Shown: positions 1-8,701, numbered from the stretch's first letter. The stretch: 64,000 bases of DNA from Halobacillus salinus (GCF_004684905.1 NZ_SRJC01000002.1:1-64000); one strand, 5' to 3'. The notes: generated by a model from the sequence alone, not told the origin. Made by a program: numbers and translations.

Positions 1-37
1 CATCCATATTTAGGTTAAACTGAAAGTGAGTCATCAT
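1..37 (-). CDS. IS256-family transposase, N-terminal fragment cut by window edge
   Basis: On the minus strand an AGGAGGA ribosome site (41-47) is followed by ATG ATG and a reading frame MMTHFQFNLNMD that runs off the left edge. The second ATG (34) has the better spacing. The opening residues resemble those of IS256-group transposases, and a sequence that looks like an IS256-type terminal inverted repeat lies just upstream (100-127). Only 12 codons are visible, so the family call rests mainly on that repeat. Confidence 0.5.
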   Translation of the reverse strand, partial: MMTHFQFNLNMD

Positions 38-127
38 TATTCCTCCTGCACAAGTTTTTAGCGGTAAAAACATTGTGGTCGGAATGATGATGGCTTATTC
101 TTTTTACACAATTATAAGGACTTAATC
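1..127 (-). mobile_element. Right-hand edge of an IS256-family insertion sequence (partial)
   Basis: Read on the minus strand the boundary is GATTAAGTCCTTATAATTG followed by TGTAAAAAG (about 127 down to 100). This closely resembles the IS256 terminus, remembered as GATAAAGTCCGTATAATTG then TGTAAAAG. The transposase start codon follows at 37-34, as expected for the promoter-proximal end. The rest of the element, the other inverted repeat and the target duplication lie outside the window. Confidence 0.65.
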
Positions 128-141
128 TGCTTTTTCTTGTA

Positions 142-228
142 AAAGGGCACAGAGAACGGCTTTATCTGCCTTTTCAGGATAGTTCCCCCTTTATAAGGGC
201 AGAGACAACGGTTCTATCTGCCCTTTCA
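142..228. repeat. Pair of palindromic repeats, 52 bp apart
   Basis: Two about 35-base copies (142-176 and 194-228) share AGGGCA, AACGG and ATCTGCC blocks in the same order. The second copy is a clean inverted repeat (AAGGGCAGA / TCTGCCCTT, 9 bp); the first is an imperfect version. They lie between the IS edge and the argS terminator. Nothing else is visible in 128-347. Confidence 0.6.
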
Positions 229-347
229 TGGTCATTCTTCACTGATAAAGACAGCTAGAAAACTCCAGGCCTTACGTTGTTGATTAAAAACCACAAGATA
301 ACGCTTCCATTATTACCAATAAAAACAAACTAAGACTTAACAGAAAG

Positions 348-382
348 AAAAACGCAAGGATCCGCAGGTACCTTGCGTTTTT
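348..382 (-). terminator. Terminator of ywiB-argS
   Basis: A perfect 12-bp stem AAAAACGCAAGG / CCTTGCGTTTTT encloses an 11-base loop, with a T tract on the minus-strand product side. It sits 10 bases after the argS stop. Confidence 0.85.
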
Positions 383-392
383 CAGCTTTCTA

Positions 393-2060
393 TTACATTT
401 GTTCTGGTGCAGAAACACCGATCAGTTTCAATGCATTCTGAAGCGTTGTGCGTACGGCCTTCATCAGTGCCAGGCGCGCTGCAGTACGCTCTTTGTGATC
501 CTCATCCAATACTTTTTCAGCGTTGTAGAAGCTGTGCAAGTTGGATGCAAGATCGAATGCGTATTGTGTGATGCGGTGCGGCGTACGCTTGTCTGCTGCA
601 TCGGAGACAACTTGCGGGAATTCACCTAGACGTTTCAGAAGGTCTTCTTCTTTTTCCGCCGTCAGATAGCTTCCGTCGAAGTCGTCTGCTGTGAATCCTT
701 TTTCTTCTGCTTGTTTCAGCATTGTACAAATGCGTGCGTGCGCGTATTGTACGTAGAAGACAGGGTTTTCGTTCGACTCAGAACGGGCAAGATCCATATC
801 AAAGTCAAGGTGTGAGTCACTAGAACGCATGGAGAAGAAGTAGCGCATCGCGTCGATTCCGACCTCTTCCATCAGCTCGCGTAGTGTTACGGCTTTACCA
901 GTACGTTTACTCATCTTCACTTTTTCCCCGTCTTGGAACAGGTTGACCATTTGGATGATTTCCACTTCAAGTGTATCTTCCTCATAGCCAAGTGCTTGGA
1001 TCGCTGCTTTCATTCGTGGAATGTAACCGTGGTGGTCTGCTCCCCAAATGTTGATCAGCGTATCGAATCCGCGGTCGAGCTTATTCTTGTGATAAGCGAT
1101 ATCCGGCGTCAAGTACGTATAAGTGCCGTCATTTTTAATAAGAACGCGGTCCTTGTCGTCACTGAATTTCGTCGTTTCAAACCATGTAGCATCGTCTTTC
1201 TCATAGACATAGTTCTTCTCTTTCAGGACGTCGAGCGCCTCCTGGATCTGGCCGCCTTGGTATAGGGACGTTTCAGAGAACCAATTATCGAATGGAACTC
1301 GGAATTCCTCAAGGTCTGTCTTGATTTTATCTAAAAGGAATGTAAGACCGTACTGACGGAAGTACTCCTGGCGTTCTTCTTCAGAAGCTTCCACCCACTT
1401 GTCCCCTTCTTCTTGAACAAGCGTTTGACCAAGACCGATAATGTCCGCGCCGTGGTATCCATCCTCAGGCATGTTCCACTCTTTGCCGAGCGCCTGCATG
1501 TAGCGGGCTTCCACAGAAAGAGCCAGGTTCGCCATCTGGTTACCAGCATCGTTGATGTAATACTCACGAGATACATCGTAACCCGCTGCATCGAGCACAT
1601 TACATAGAGAATCACCGACAGCCGCACCGCGTGCGTGACCCAAGTGAAGCGTTCCCGTCGGGTTAGCGGATACGAACTCGATCTGGATTTTGTGACCATT
1701 GCCGTGGCTCGTACGTCCGTACTCCTCCCCTGCTTCAAGGATCGTCGGCACAAGCTTCGTCAAGTACTGGTTGTTCATGTAAAAGTTGATGAACCCTGGT
1801 CCAGCGATGTCGATCTTCTCAATAGATGCTTTCGATTTATCGAACTGCTCGACAAGCTCTGTTGCAATCTGGCGTGGGTTTTTCTTCGCAATGCGGGCAA
1901 GCTGCATCGCCATGTTCGTCGCGTAATCTCCGTGCGCCTTATCCTTCGGCTGCTCTAGAACAACGTCCGGCATTTCCTCTTCGGTCGCAAGCTCAGCTGC
2001 AAGGACGGCACGAACGACTTCATCCTTCAGCGTCTGTTCCATCTGTTCCACAATGTTCAT
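393..2060 (-). CDS. argS: Arginyl-tRNA synthetase
   Basis: Cytoplasmic class I aminoacyl-tRNA synthetase that charges tRNA-Arg. At 555 residues it has the normal length. The HIGH-type motif appears as HLGH near residue 140 within [15 protein letters not shown], and the KMSKS motif as KMSKR near 384. The N-terminal Add1 domain and the C-terminal all-helical DALR anticodon-binding domain ending in [13 protein letters not shown] are present. It follows ywiB by 3 bases on the same strand, the order known from B. subtilis, and ends at a strong terminator. Confidence 0.97.
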   Translation of the reverse strand: MNIVEQMEQTLKDEVVRAVLAAELATEEEMPDVVLEQPKDKAHGDYATNMAMQLARIAKKNPRQIATELVEQFDKSKASIEKIDIAGPGFINFYMNNQYLTKLVPTILEAGEEYGRTSHGNGHKIQIEFVSANPTGTLHLGHARGAAVGDSLCNVLDAAGYDVSREYYINDAGNQMANLALSVEARYMQALGKEWNMPEDGYHGADIIGLGQTLVQEEGDKWVEASEEERQEYFRQYGLTFLLDKIKTDLEEFRVPFDNWFSETSLYQGGQIQEALDVLKEKNYVYEKDDATWFETTKFSDDKDRVLIKNDGTYTYLTPDIAYHKNKLDRGFDTLINIWGADHHGYIPRMKAAIQALGYEEDTLEVEIIQMVNLFQDGEKVKMSKRTGKAVTLRELMEEVGIDAMRYFFSMRSSDSHLDFDMDLARSESNENPVFYVQYAHARICTMLKQAEEKGFTADDFDGSYLTAEKEEDLLKRLGEFPQVVSDAADKRTPHRITQYAFDLASNLHSFYNAEKVLDEDHKERTAARLALMKAVRTTLQNALKLIGVSAPEQM

Positions 2061-2063
2061 GAT

Positions 2064-2498
2064 TCAGCTCTCCTCCTCAAACGTCAACGTCAAGCGGTGC
2101 GCCTGCGTCACTTCATGGTTTAACGTCATTTCATACTTCAGCGATAATTTTCCGACAGGAGCTTCCTCAAGTGACAGAAACTCCAACTCTTCCGTGAACG
2201 TTCTCATATGAAAATCACCATACGTATGGTGGTATAAGTTCTCTGTTTCGAGTCCTTTTTGAAAAACTTGGCGCATCTCGACACCACCGCTCCGCTTGAT
2301 GCTCACATGGTTCGGTTTCACCGTGACCATCGTCTTGATCGCATCACCTTCGTCCGGGTGCTCCGTGAAAGTCAAGACCTGTGTATCACCACGTTGGAAA
2401 AACTGACCTGATTCCGTTACTTCCATCGTCTGTCTTTCATCCTCATCTCGGATTTCCGTTACGAGCTTGACCTGAACGTCTTTTGCGTTACTAGGCAT
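2064..2498 (-). CDS. ywiB: YwiB-like DUF1934 beta-barrel protein
   Basis: Small protein of the DUF1934 family, a calycin-like beta-barrel of unknown function conserved next to argS in Bacillaceae. An upstream ATG at 2504 directly abuts the AAAGGCGG ribosome site. The third codon, also ATG (2498), lies 6 bases from it and is the likelier start, giving 144 residues. The protein is rich in alternating polar beta strands and has no signal peptide. It is transcribed with argS. Function is not known. Confidence 0.85.
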   Translation of the reverse strand: MPSNAKDVQVKLVTEIRDEDERQTMEVTESGQFFQRGDTQVLTFTEHPDEGDAIKTMVTVKPNHVSIKRSGGVEMRQVFQKGLETENLYHHTYGDFHMRTFTEELEFLSLEEAPVGKLSLKYEMTLNHEVTQAHRLTLTFEEES

Positions 2499-2619
2499 GT
2501 CCATCCGCCTTTCATAAAAATTTTTCGTACACTATAACTTATTTATTATAAGAATTCGAGAGAAAAAACGCAAGGGGGTGTGGTGCTTGCTTGGTTCGGG
2601 TGCTGGTTTCGTGTTTTCG

Positions 2620-2779
2620 GCGCGACTTTTTGCTTTTCCGCGCGATTATCCCGATTTGCGCGCGTCTTCCTGCTTTTCTGCGCGACTCTTTCGATTTCAG
2701 CGCGACTTCCTGCTTTTCCGCGCGATTCTCCCGATTTGCGCGCGATTTTCTCGATTTGCGCGCGTCTTCCACCTCCACG
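2620..2779. repeat. Eight-unit 20-bp tandem repeat, GCGCGA type
   Basis: Eight contiguous units of exactly 20 bases begin at 2620, 2640, 2660, 2680, 2700, 2720, 2740 and 2760. Each begins GCGCG followed by A or T, then a pyrimidine-rich stretch containing either CGATTT or GCTTTT. The last unit is decayed after its first half. There are no unique spacers. The minus strand happens to be open through the array (2539-2787), giving an RKSRxxRE-like repeat peptide with no ribosome site that I do not accept as a gene. Confidence 0.9.
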
Positions 2780-2793
2780 TAACTCAACCCGGC

Positions 2794-3237
2794 CTACAAC
2801 AGCGGCTTCGCATACTCATTGATTTGCTCAATGATCTCCACATGCTGCGTTACACTATAAGCAATATAAAGTACCGCTGCACCACTCACGATCAAACGGT
2901 ACCAATTTTTCGGCACCTTCTCTTTGAATGGGCGCTTTGCCGGAACGAACATCAACAGTAAGAATGGCAGCAACAAGCCGATGACGGTCAAGTCCACCTT
3001 CCACTGACTCCGTTCTTTAGACAACTCCAAATAGAACAACAGTGCTTCCGACTGGTTATCTGAGATATTACTTTCTTCTACTTCAGGGGAAAATAAGCCA
3101 CGCTCGATCGTTAACGTTTCGCCGTCGATAGTATAGTCATAGCCAGACGGGTTCCAATTTAGACCGAATGTGGCGAACAATAGACTTCCCATGATCACTG
3201 TATAAGCCACGATAATACCGATCGTTTTTTTATCCAT
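2794..3237 (-). CDS. Hypothetical membrane protein, three predicted transmembrane segments
   Basis: 147 residues with hydrophobic segments at about 7-27, 84-102 and 112-130. Between the first two lies an external acidic stretch of about 55 residues (GETLTIERGLFSPEVEESN). An AAAGGAGT ribosome site precedes the ATG. I do not recognise the family. It lies between speE-speB and ywiB-argS on the same strand, separated from speB by a terminator, and its 3' end abuts the 20-bp tandem repeats. Confidence 0.75.
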   Translation of the reverse strand: MDKKTIGIIVAYTVIMGSLLFATFGLNWNPSGYDYTIDGETLTIERGLFSPEVEESNISDNQSEALLFYLELSKERSQWKVDLTVIGLLLPFLLLMFVPAKRPFKEKVPKNWYRLIVSGAAVLYIAYSVTQHVEIIEQINEYAKPLL

Positions 3238-3265
3238 ATTCCTGACTCCTTTTTACCAAATAGAA

Positions 3266-3286
3266 AAACCACCCTAAAGGTGGCTT
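3266..3286 (-). terminator. Terminator of speE-speB
   Basis: On the minus strand a CCACC / GGTGG stem with flanking pairs and a five-base loop is followed by TTTTT. It lies 18 bases after the speB stop. Confidence 0.7.
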
Positions 3287-3303
3287 TGTCTCTATCGTAT
3301 CAT

Positions 3304-4176
3304 TTATTTCGTAAAGCCCAAAAGCATTTCACGTACGAATTTGCTTGCGGCAATCTGGGTTTGTTCGGTCGGGTCGTAAGCTGGTGCTACTTCGACCAAG
3401 TCTGCGCCGACAACCTGGACTTCGCTGTCGGAGATTTCGTGGATAGCTCCGAGCAGCTCTTTAGACGTAATGCCTCCCGCTTCCGCCGTTCCTGTGCCTG
3501 GGGCAAAAGCTGGGTCGAGCACATCGATGTCGATGGTCACATACACCGGACGACCTGCGAGTGACGGGAGTACTTGCTCAAGCGGAGAGAGTACTTCGAA
3601 CTTGGACATATGCATGCCACTTTCTCTGGCATAGGAGAATTCCTCTCGCATGCCGGAACGGATGCCGAAGGAGTAGATGTTTTCAGGACCGATCAACTCG
3701 CATGCTTTTCTGATCGGAGTCGAGTGGGATAATGGCTCTCCTTCGTACTCTTCGCGCAAGTCTGCATGAGCGTCGATGTGGATCACGGCTAGATCCGGAT
3801 ATTTGCGATACATTGCTTTTAGAACCGGCCATGTCACCAAGTGCTCACCACCAAGACCCAGTGGCATCTTGTTCTTATCCAATAGGCGGTCGATATACAA
3901 TTCGATCATGTCGATACTTCGCTGGGCGTTCCCGAACGGCAGCATGATATCGCCTGCATCATGGTAATCGATTTCTTCCAAGTGACGATCCAAGTACGGG
4001 CTGTATTCCTCAAGCCCGATGGATGCTTCCCGGATTCTTCCTGGACCGAAGCGGGAACCTGGACGGAAGCTCGCCGTCCAGTCCATCGGCATGCCGTAGA
4101 TGACGGTGTCTGCTTCCTCTTCTGTCGCACGGCTCATGATGAACACTTTTCCAGAGTAGCTTTCATCGAACAACAT
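3304..4176 (-). CDS. speB: Agmatinase (ureohydrolase family)
   Basis: Hydrolyses agmatine to putrescine and urea in polyamine synthesis. Binuclear Mn2+ ligand motifs are visible: GGEH (about 109-112), DAHAD (135-139) and DIDVLDP (216-222). The frame is open upstream to a GTG at 4185, but that codon overlaps the AAGGAG ribosome site; the ATG at 4176 is 8 bases from it and gives the usual 290 residues. The ribosome site overlaps the speE stop, so the two genes are translationally linked. Its product feeds SpeE together with decarboxylated SAM. Confidence 0.95.
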   Translation of the reverse strand: MLFDESYSGKVFIMSRATEEEADTVIYGMPMDWTASFRPGSRFGPGRIREASIGLEEYSPYLDRHLEEIDYHDAGDIMLPFGNAQRSIDMIELYIDRLLDKNKMPLGLGGEHLVTWPVLKAMYRKYPDLAVIHIDAHADLREEYEGEPLSHSTPIRKACELIGPENIYSFGIRSGMREEFSYARESGMHMSKFEVLSPLEQVLPSLAGRPVYVTIDIDVLDPAFAPGTGTAEAGGITSKELLGAIHEISDSEVQVVGADLVEVAPAYDPTEQTQIAASKFVREMLLGFTK

Positions 4177-4181
4177 GGTGC

Positions 4182-5012
4182 TCACTCCTTCGTTAAATCT
4201 TTTACGAATTTCGGTAAAGCAAAGCAGGCATTGTGGATCTCTTCTGTGTAATACTTCGTATCGAGCTCCTCAAAGCGCTCCTCTGCTACTTGTAGTGGAT
4301 CATAGATTTTACTTCCCATCGTAAATGTCCACAGACCACTTGGATAGGTCGGAATATTAGCTGTGTACACTTTGGTGATCGGGAAGGTTTCTTTGACATC
4401 ACCATACACCTGGCGGATCAAGTCAGCTTTGAACCAAGGGTTGTCCGTCTGTGCAACGAAGATTCCGTCCTCTTTCAACGCCTTCGAGATCCCCTCGTAG
4501 AATCCTTTTGAAAATAGATTCACAGCAGGTCCGACCGGTTCTGTAGAGTCAACCATGATGACGTCGTACTCGCGCTCACTTTTTGCGATGTGCATGAACC
4601 CGTCATCCACTTTCACTTCAACGCGCTCATCTTCTAATGCTCCTGCAATGGAAGGCAGATAATGCTTAGAGTATTCAATGACTTTTCCGTCGATTTCGAC
4701 AAGTGTCGCTTTTTCTACACTCTTGTGCTTCAAGACTTCACGGATCACTCCGCCGTCTCCTCCGCCTACTACGAGTACGTTCTTCGGACTCGGGTGGGTG
4801 AACAACGGGACGTGTGCCACCATTTCGTGATACACGAACTCATCTCTTTCCGTCGTCATGACCATGTCATCAAGTACGAGCATGTTGCCCCATTCTTTTG
4901 TCTCTAACATTTCTAATTCTTGAAAATCGGTTTGTTCTTTATGCAAAGAGCGGTTCACCTTAGCTGTAATGCCGAAGTTCTCCGTCTGTTTCTCTGTAAA
5001 CCATGTTGCCAT
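4182..5012 (-). CDS. speE: Spermidine synthase
   Basis: Aminopropyltransferase that joins putrescine and decarboxylated S-adenosylmethionine to make spermidine. The fold signature is clear: YHEM near 61, the nucleotide-binding GGGDGG at 83-88, acidic VEID near 106, and the catalytic [10 protein letters not shown] around Asp155. At 276 residues it matches B. subtilis SpeE. It is first gene of the speE-speB pair, divergent from pbpG, as in B. subtilis. SAM decarboxylase and arginine decarboxylase are not in this window. Confidence 0.96.
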   Translation of the reverse strand: MATWFTEKQTENFGITAKVNRSLHKEQTDFQELEMLETKEWGNMLVLDDMVMTTERDEFVYHEMVAHVPLFTHPSPKNVLVVGGGDGGVIREVLKHKSVEKATLVEIDGKVIEYSKHYLPSIAGALEDERVEVKVDDGFMHIAKSEREYDVIMVDSTEPVGPAVNLFSKGFYEGISKALKEDGIFVAQTDNPWFKADLIRQVYGDVKETFPITKVYTANIPTYPSGLWTFTMGSKIYDPLQVAEERFEELDTKYYTEEIHNACFALPKFVKDLTKE

Positions 5013-5107
5013 GTGTGCTTCGCCTCTTTCATAGGTTTAAAAATATACATATTCTCACATAATAATAGCAGTCTTTATACATTCTTAACAGTTAGGAGTA
5101 TAAAAGA

Positions 5108-7168
5108 ATGCTCTTTTTTATTCGGTTTACTTTCAAATGGATCAAACGCGGGGCGAAATTCACGCTCTTCGCAGCGCTCCTTGCGCTTATCGGGGTTGTC
5201 GGTTTGTTCGGCTATGCCATCGTCCAAGGACCTCCCTCTTTAATGACCGAGCAGAATACCGTTTATTACAGCCAAGGGGACACCGTCATCGGCGAGGACC
5301 ACGGAGCGGAAGAACGGTATTGGATGAACATTGATGATATGCCGGATTCGATCAAGCAGGCGACGATTGCAATTGAGGACAGGCGATTCTATGATCATTT
5401 CGGTTTCGACCTGCGACGGATGGCTTCCGCTGCGTTGACTGACCTTAAGCATATGCAGATGGTCGAAGGGGCCAGTACGATCACCCAGCAATATGCCCGG
5501 AACTTGTATCTATCGCACGACAAGACGTGGAAACGGAAAATCCAAGAAGCTTTATATGCCCTTCGTCTAGAAATCTTCTACAACAAAGATGAGATTCTAG
5601 AAGGTTATTTGAACACGATCTACTACGGGCACGGCTCGTATGGAATCGAAGCCGCTAGCCGCTACTTTTTCAACAAATCGGCGGAAGACTTGACCCTTAC
5701 TGAATCAGCGATGCTCGCAGGCATCCCGAAAGGCCCGAGTTACTACTCTCCCCTCGCAAACGCAGAGAACGCCAAATCACGCCAAGAGCTGATTTTACGC
5801 GAAATGGAGAAAAGCGGGTTCATTACTGGCGATGAGAAATCGGAAGCAATCACTGCAAGCCTGACCTATTCCGATCAAACCGACCAAACGAAAAAAGACG
5901 TGGCACCATACTTTCAAGACCAAGTGCTGACAGAAGCGGCACGGATCTTAGACATCGAACGGGAAGCGGTCCAAACAGGCGGATACCATATTTACACCAC
6001 ACTGGTGGAAGACCACCAGAAGATTTTAGAGGAAAAAGTGGATGCCGCCATGCCAGCGGAAGAAGATGCCCAAGTGGCCGCTGCCGTCATGGATAGTGAG
6101 ACCGGGGGCATTACTGCTCTAGTAGGCGGACGCGATTACAGTGAAAGTTCTTACAACCGCGCGACACAAGCAAGACGACATGTTGGCTCGACGATCAAGC
6201 CGTTTCTCTATTACGCCGCGCTGAAAGAAGGCGATTCTCCTGTCACGATGAGAGAGAGTACGGAAACGGCCTTCAAATGGCAAGGAAAAGAAGATGGCTA
6301 CACACCGTCCAACTACAACAATAAATACGCTGAAAAGCCAATCACGATGGCACAGGCACTGGCTGTGTCGGATAATATTTACGCCGTTACAACGCATTTG
6401 GATATTGGTCCCGACAAACTGGTCAATACACTGAAGACATTTGGAATTTCCACCTCCACCAAACCTATCCCTTCGCTTGCTCTTGGAGCGGCGAACATCT
6501 CGCTTTACGAAATGATCGAAGGGTATGGAAAAATGGTCAAAGGGTCCGAATCACTAAAAGGACATACGATCAAGAAAATCACCGACCGCCATGACAATGT
6601 GCTGTATGAGTACAAGCCAGTTTATGATGAAGACGACCCGATCGATCCAGACCTGGCCTTTACCGTCACTCACATGATGACAGGCATGTTCGATTCTGCC
6701 TTAAGCGCTGATTATGCACCTGTTACAGGGTCCCCTATCCAAGGGAAACTGACACGTATGTATGGCGGTAAATCCGGAACGACCGATCACGACAGCTGGA
6801 TGATCGGCTTCAGCCCGCAGCTTGTCTCTGCCGTATGGATCGGTCATGACGACGGGAATAAACCACTTGCTGATTTTAACGAAAAACGTTATGCCAAAAA
6901 TATTTGGGCCTCCACGATGGAGACAATACACGAATCGATGCCGCCAGCTGCTTTCACACCACCACCTGGCGTGAAGGGCGTCTACATCGATCCGGAAACC
7001 GGCTACCGTTCCGGCCCGAACTGCCCGCAAGAACGGCTTATGTATATGAAGAAAGAAGACATTCCTAAAAACGTCTGTGGAAGTGATGACACTCGAAGCG
7101 AGGACGACCTCGAAGATGAATTCAAGGATGATCCTTGGTTCAAAGATGTAGTGGACTGGATCTTCTAA
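5108..7168 (+). CDS. pbpG: Class A penicillin-binding protein (PBP2d/PbpG-like)
   Basis: Bifunctional peptidoglycan synthase anchored by an N-terminal membrane segment (about 17-40). The glycosyltransferase (GT51) domain shows IEDRRFYDHFGFD with catalytic Glu90, then GASTITQQ (121-128) and the EGYLN region. The transpeptidase domain has STIK (Ser about 360), SDN (about 421) and KSGT (about 555). The 686-residue length and the position divergent from speE match B. subtilis pbpG (ywhE), a forespore enzyme under sigma-F; I infer the same sporulation role but saw no convincing sigma-F promoter. Confidence 0.93.
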   Translation: MLFFIRFTFKWIKRGAKFTLFAALLALIGVVGLFGYAIVQGPPSLMTEQNTVYYSQGDTVIGEDHGAEERYWMNIDDMPDSIKQATIAIEDRRFYDHFGFDLRRMASAALTDLKHMQMVEGASTITQQYARNLYLSHDKTWKRKIQEALYALRLEIFYNKDEILEGYLNTIYYGHGSYGIEAASRYFFNKSAEDLTLTESAMLAGIPKGPSYYSPLANAENAKSRQELILREMEKSGFITGDEKSEAITASLTYSDQTDQTKKDVAPYFQDQVLTEAARILDIEREAVQTGGYHIYTTLVEDHQKILEEKVDAAMPAEEDAQVAAAVMDSETGGITALVGGRDYSESSYNRATQARRHVGSTIKPFLYYAALKEGDSPVTMRESTETAFKWQGKEDGYTPSNYNNKYAEKPITMAQALAVSDNIYAVTTHLDIGPDKLVNTLKTFGISTSTKPIPSLALGAANISLYEMIEGYGKMVKGSESLKGHTIKKITDRHDNVLYEYKPVYDEDDPIDPDLAFTVTHMMTGMFDSALSADYAPVTGSPIQGKLTRMYGGKSGTTDHDSWMIGFSPQLVSAVWIGHDDGNKPLADFNEKRYAKNIWASTMETIHESMPPAAFTPPPGVKGVYIDPETGYRSGPNCPQERLMYMKKEDIPKNVCGSDDTRSEDDLEDEFKDDPWFKDVVDWIF

Positions 7169-7187
7169 TCAATCTTAAATAAAAAAA

Positions 7188-7230
7188 GACAGAAAAAACG
7201 ACCGGTGAGCATCCGGTCGTTTTTTCTGTC
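7188..7230. terminator. Long perfect hairpin, terminator after pbpG
   Basis: An 18-bp perfect stem (7188-7205 with 7213-7230) encloses a 7-base loop. A/T-rich runs on both arms allow termination on either strand. It lies 20 bases after the pbpG stop. Confidence 0.88.
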
Positions 7231-7342
7231 CTAGTAATACATGTGTAACCCATGTGTTACTTAATATATTACCCGCATCTGTCTCCGTCAAGATTCGACT
7301 TCTAAGTTTTGGATGTTTTTTTGTGAACATTTTGTGAACGGA

Positions 7343-7684
7343 TTACACAATCGATATATCAGAGATTTGGTCCAGTGAAATAACAACCGGATCCTTCGTC
7401 GCCCAGTCCACTCCATAAACCTTGCGCTCGAGCTTGTTCACCTGTTTCATTTTCAGCTTTAATTCATCGTAATCGAACCCGTTATGGACTTTGACACGCA
7501 CCGTCAGATCATCACTCAAAGCACGTTGCAACAAGAAATCAATTTCGACGGCCTTCTGTTCATCCAACATCCCCTTCTCTACTCGCTCATCTTCTTTCCA
7601 CAAATTGCGGATCATCTCAACGTGCTCCGGTAGCATGAGAGATGTCCATTTGATTGATCCTCGATCGCGGTTCTGCTGACCCAT
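7343..7684 (-). CDS. YolD-like protein
   Basis: 113 residues with the YolD-family opening RGSIKWTSLMLPEHVEMIR and the C-terminal half with KxxYGVDWxTK. YolD proteins usually sit beside Y-family (UvrX/DinB-like) polymerases and are thought to take part in translesion repair. Here no polymerase is adjacent. The frame extends to 7711, but the AAGGAGG ribosome site points to the ATG at 7684. Confidence 0.8.
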   Translation of the reverse strand: MGQQNRDRGSIKWTSLMLPEHVEMIRNLWKEDERVEKGMLDEQKAVEIDFLLQRALSDDLTVRVKVHNGFDYDELKLKMKQVNKLERKVYGVDWATKDPVVISLDQISDISIV

Positions 7685-7845
7685 TACTGCTCCTCCTTGT
7701 AACACGAACATTTGTTCTTATTCTATCATAAATGGGCCGAGCGTAAACTGGTATTTCGCGGAAAGTTTTGCCGAAGTCTGACGCCAAGCGCGTTAGAGCA
7801 TAAAAAAGGTTGGAAGAACGGTTCTGTTATAAAAAAAAGTGGGCC

Positions 7846-7964
7846 GTGGGGTGGAAAACAGGTCGCGTTCCGCGGCGGACGCCGAGCCTCCTCGGACTTA
7901 AAGCCCTGTGGGGTCTCGCCGTTGTCCGTGCATCCCGCAGGAGTCTCCCTGTTTTCCACCCCAC
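7846..7964. repeat. Dispersed hairpin-bounded repeat, copy R1
   Basis: 119 bp bounded by a perfect 16-bp inverted repeat, GTGGGGTGGAAAACAG (7846-7861) and its complement (7949-7964). Inside are the blocks shared with R2 and R3: TTCCGCGG near the left arm, GAGCCTCCTCG, TGTGGGGTCTC, and GCAGGAGTCT before the right arm. An inner CGAG/CTCG pairing is possible. Not coding. Confidence 0.85.
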
Positions 7965-8124
7965 TATGCGAGAATTTGTAGGAACAGAACCAAGCGATAC
8001 ACAGGATTAACCTTCATTTGGTACAGCCAACCTAGTGAGGCAAAGAGGTTCAGGCTTCTTATGATGGAGGTTGGAGAAACAGACCGCACTTAAAAATACC
8101 GACTGTACTTTCCCAGACAACCTA

Positions 8125-8152
8125 AAAAACCACAGGAGACCCTGTGGTTTTT
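8125..8152 (-). terminator. Terminator of ywhD
   Basis: A 12-bp stem AAAAACCACAGG / CCTGTGGTTTTT with a 4-base loop lies 9 bases after the ywhD stop. The T tract is usable on both strands. Confidence 0.85.
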
Positions 8153-8161
8153 CGTGACTTA

Positions 8162-8701
8162 TTAGACGCCTAAGGCGTCTTTCAGTTCTTCACTCGTGTT
8201 TTCCCATAGTTCCGGTTTGAAATCGCGGAGGAATTCACCGAGTAGTTTCTTAGACGTTTCGTCCATATGATCGACGGCAAATTTACCTTTCAAGGACTTA
8301 TCCATATGGTTCACGTGCTCTGGCATCAGCTTGTAGCCGCGCTTGATGGAACGATCGACACGGAGTTCACTTGCTGCGACACCGTAGTAGCCTGCTCCTG
8401 CTCCTTCACGGTGATCGACTGTAATCCAGGCGATCCAGTACAGAAGGCCATTCGGGACTTCTTCTTTGTTCGGAAGAAATTTAATTCGCTTCTCCACCTT
8501 ACTTCTGGCGTGAAGGGCACCCATATCGATGAAGGCTTCTCCTTCGTTCGGGTCGACAATGACAGGCGTCATGTTCTCAAGACTGATTGAACCGACACCG
8601 TAACCACCGTGTCCATCCGTCGAATCGTCTTTTAGAATGGTGAATTGATTTTTCTTTTTATCGTTTCCGTCTTTGTTCTTAAATTGATCGAACTCTTTCA
8701 T
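8162..8701 (-). CDS. ywhD: YwhD family protein
   Basis: 179-residue cytoplasmic protein of the YwhD family, function unknown. It begins with a lysine-rich segment (DKKKNQFTILKDDSTDGHGG) and then shows conserved stretches such as IDMGALHARSKVE and GLLYWIAWITVDHREGAGAGYYG. A GGAGG ribosome site lies 10 bases upstream of the ATG. In B. subtilis ywhD is next to pbpG, as here. It has its own terminator. Confidence 0.9.
   Translation of the reverse strand: MKEFDQFKNKDGNDKKKNQFTILKDDSTDGHGGYGVGSISLENMTPVIVDPNEGEAFIDMGALHARSKVEKRIKFLPNKEEVPNGLLYWIAWITVDHREGAGAGYYGVAASELRVDRSIKRGYKLMPEHVNHMDKSLKGKFAVDHMDETSKKLLGEFLRDFKPELWENTSEELKDALGV

Larger units (their letters stand above)
7685..8161. other. 477-bp intergenic region with a dispersed hairpin repeat
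   Basis: Contains dispersed-element copy R1 (7846-7964), a solitary arm fragment GGTTGGAGAAACAG (8069-8082) and the ywhD terminator (8125-8152). Several open frames over 60 codons cross it on both strands, but all follow the GC-rich repeat and lack ribosome sites. No gene is supported. Confidence 0.7.

Noticed and set aside
2620-2779. CRISPR array
   Set aside because: Units are contiguous and degenerate without unique spacers, and no cas genes are in the window. The same holds for 17125-17250 and 48555-48676.
2539-2787. Minus-strand open frame giving an Arg/Lys/Ser-rich repeat peptide, and three plus-strand frames over the same region
   Set aside because: They are by-products of the stop-free 20-bp tandem repeat; no ribosome site, and coding likeness comes only from the repeat.
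5013-5107. Sigma-F or sigma-G promoter of pbpG
   Set aside because: Some CATA-like blocks exist, but none match in both boxes with acceptable spacing.
7712-8093. Several 60-90 codon frames on both strands
   Set aside because: They lie in dispersed element R1 and its flanks, overlap one another, and lack ribosome sites.
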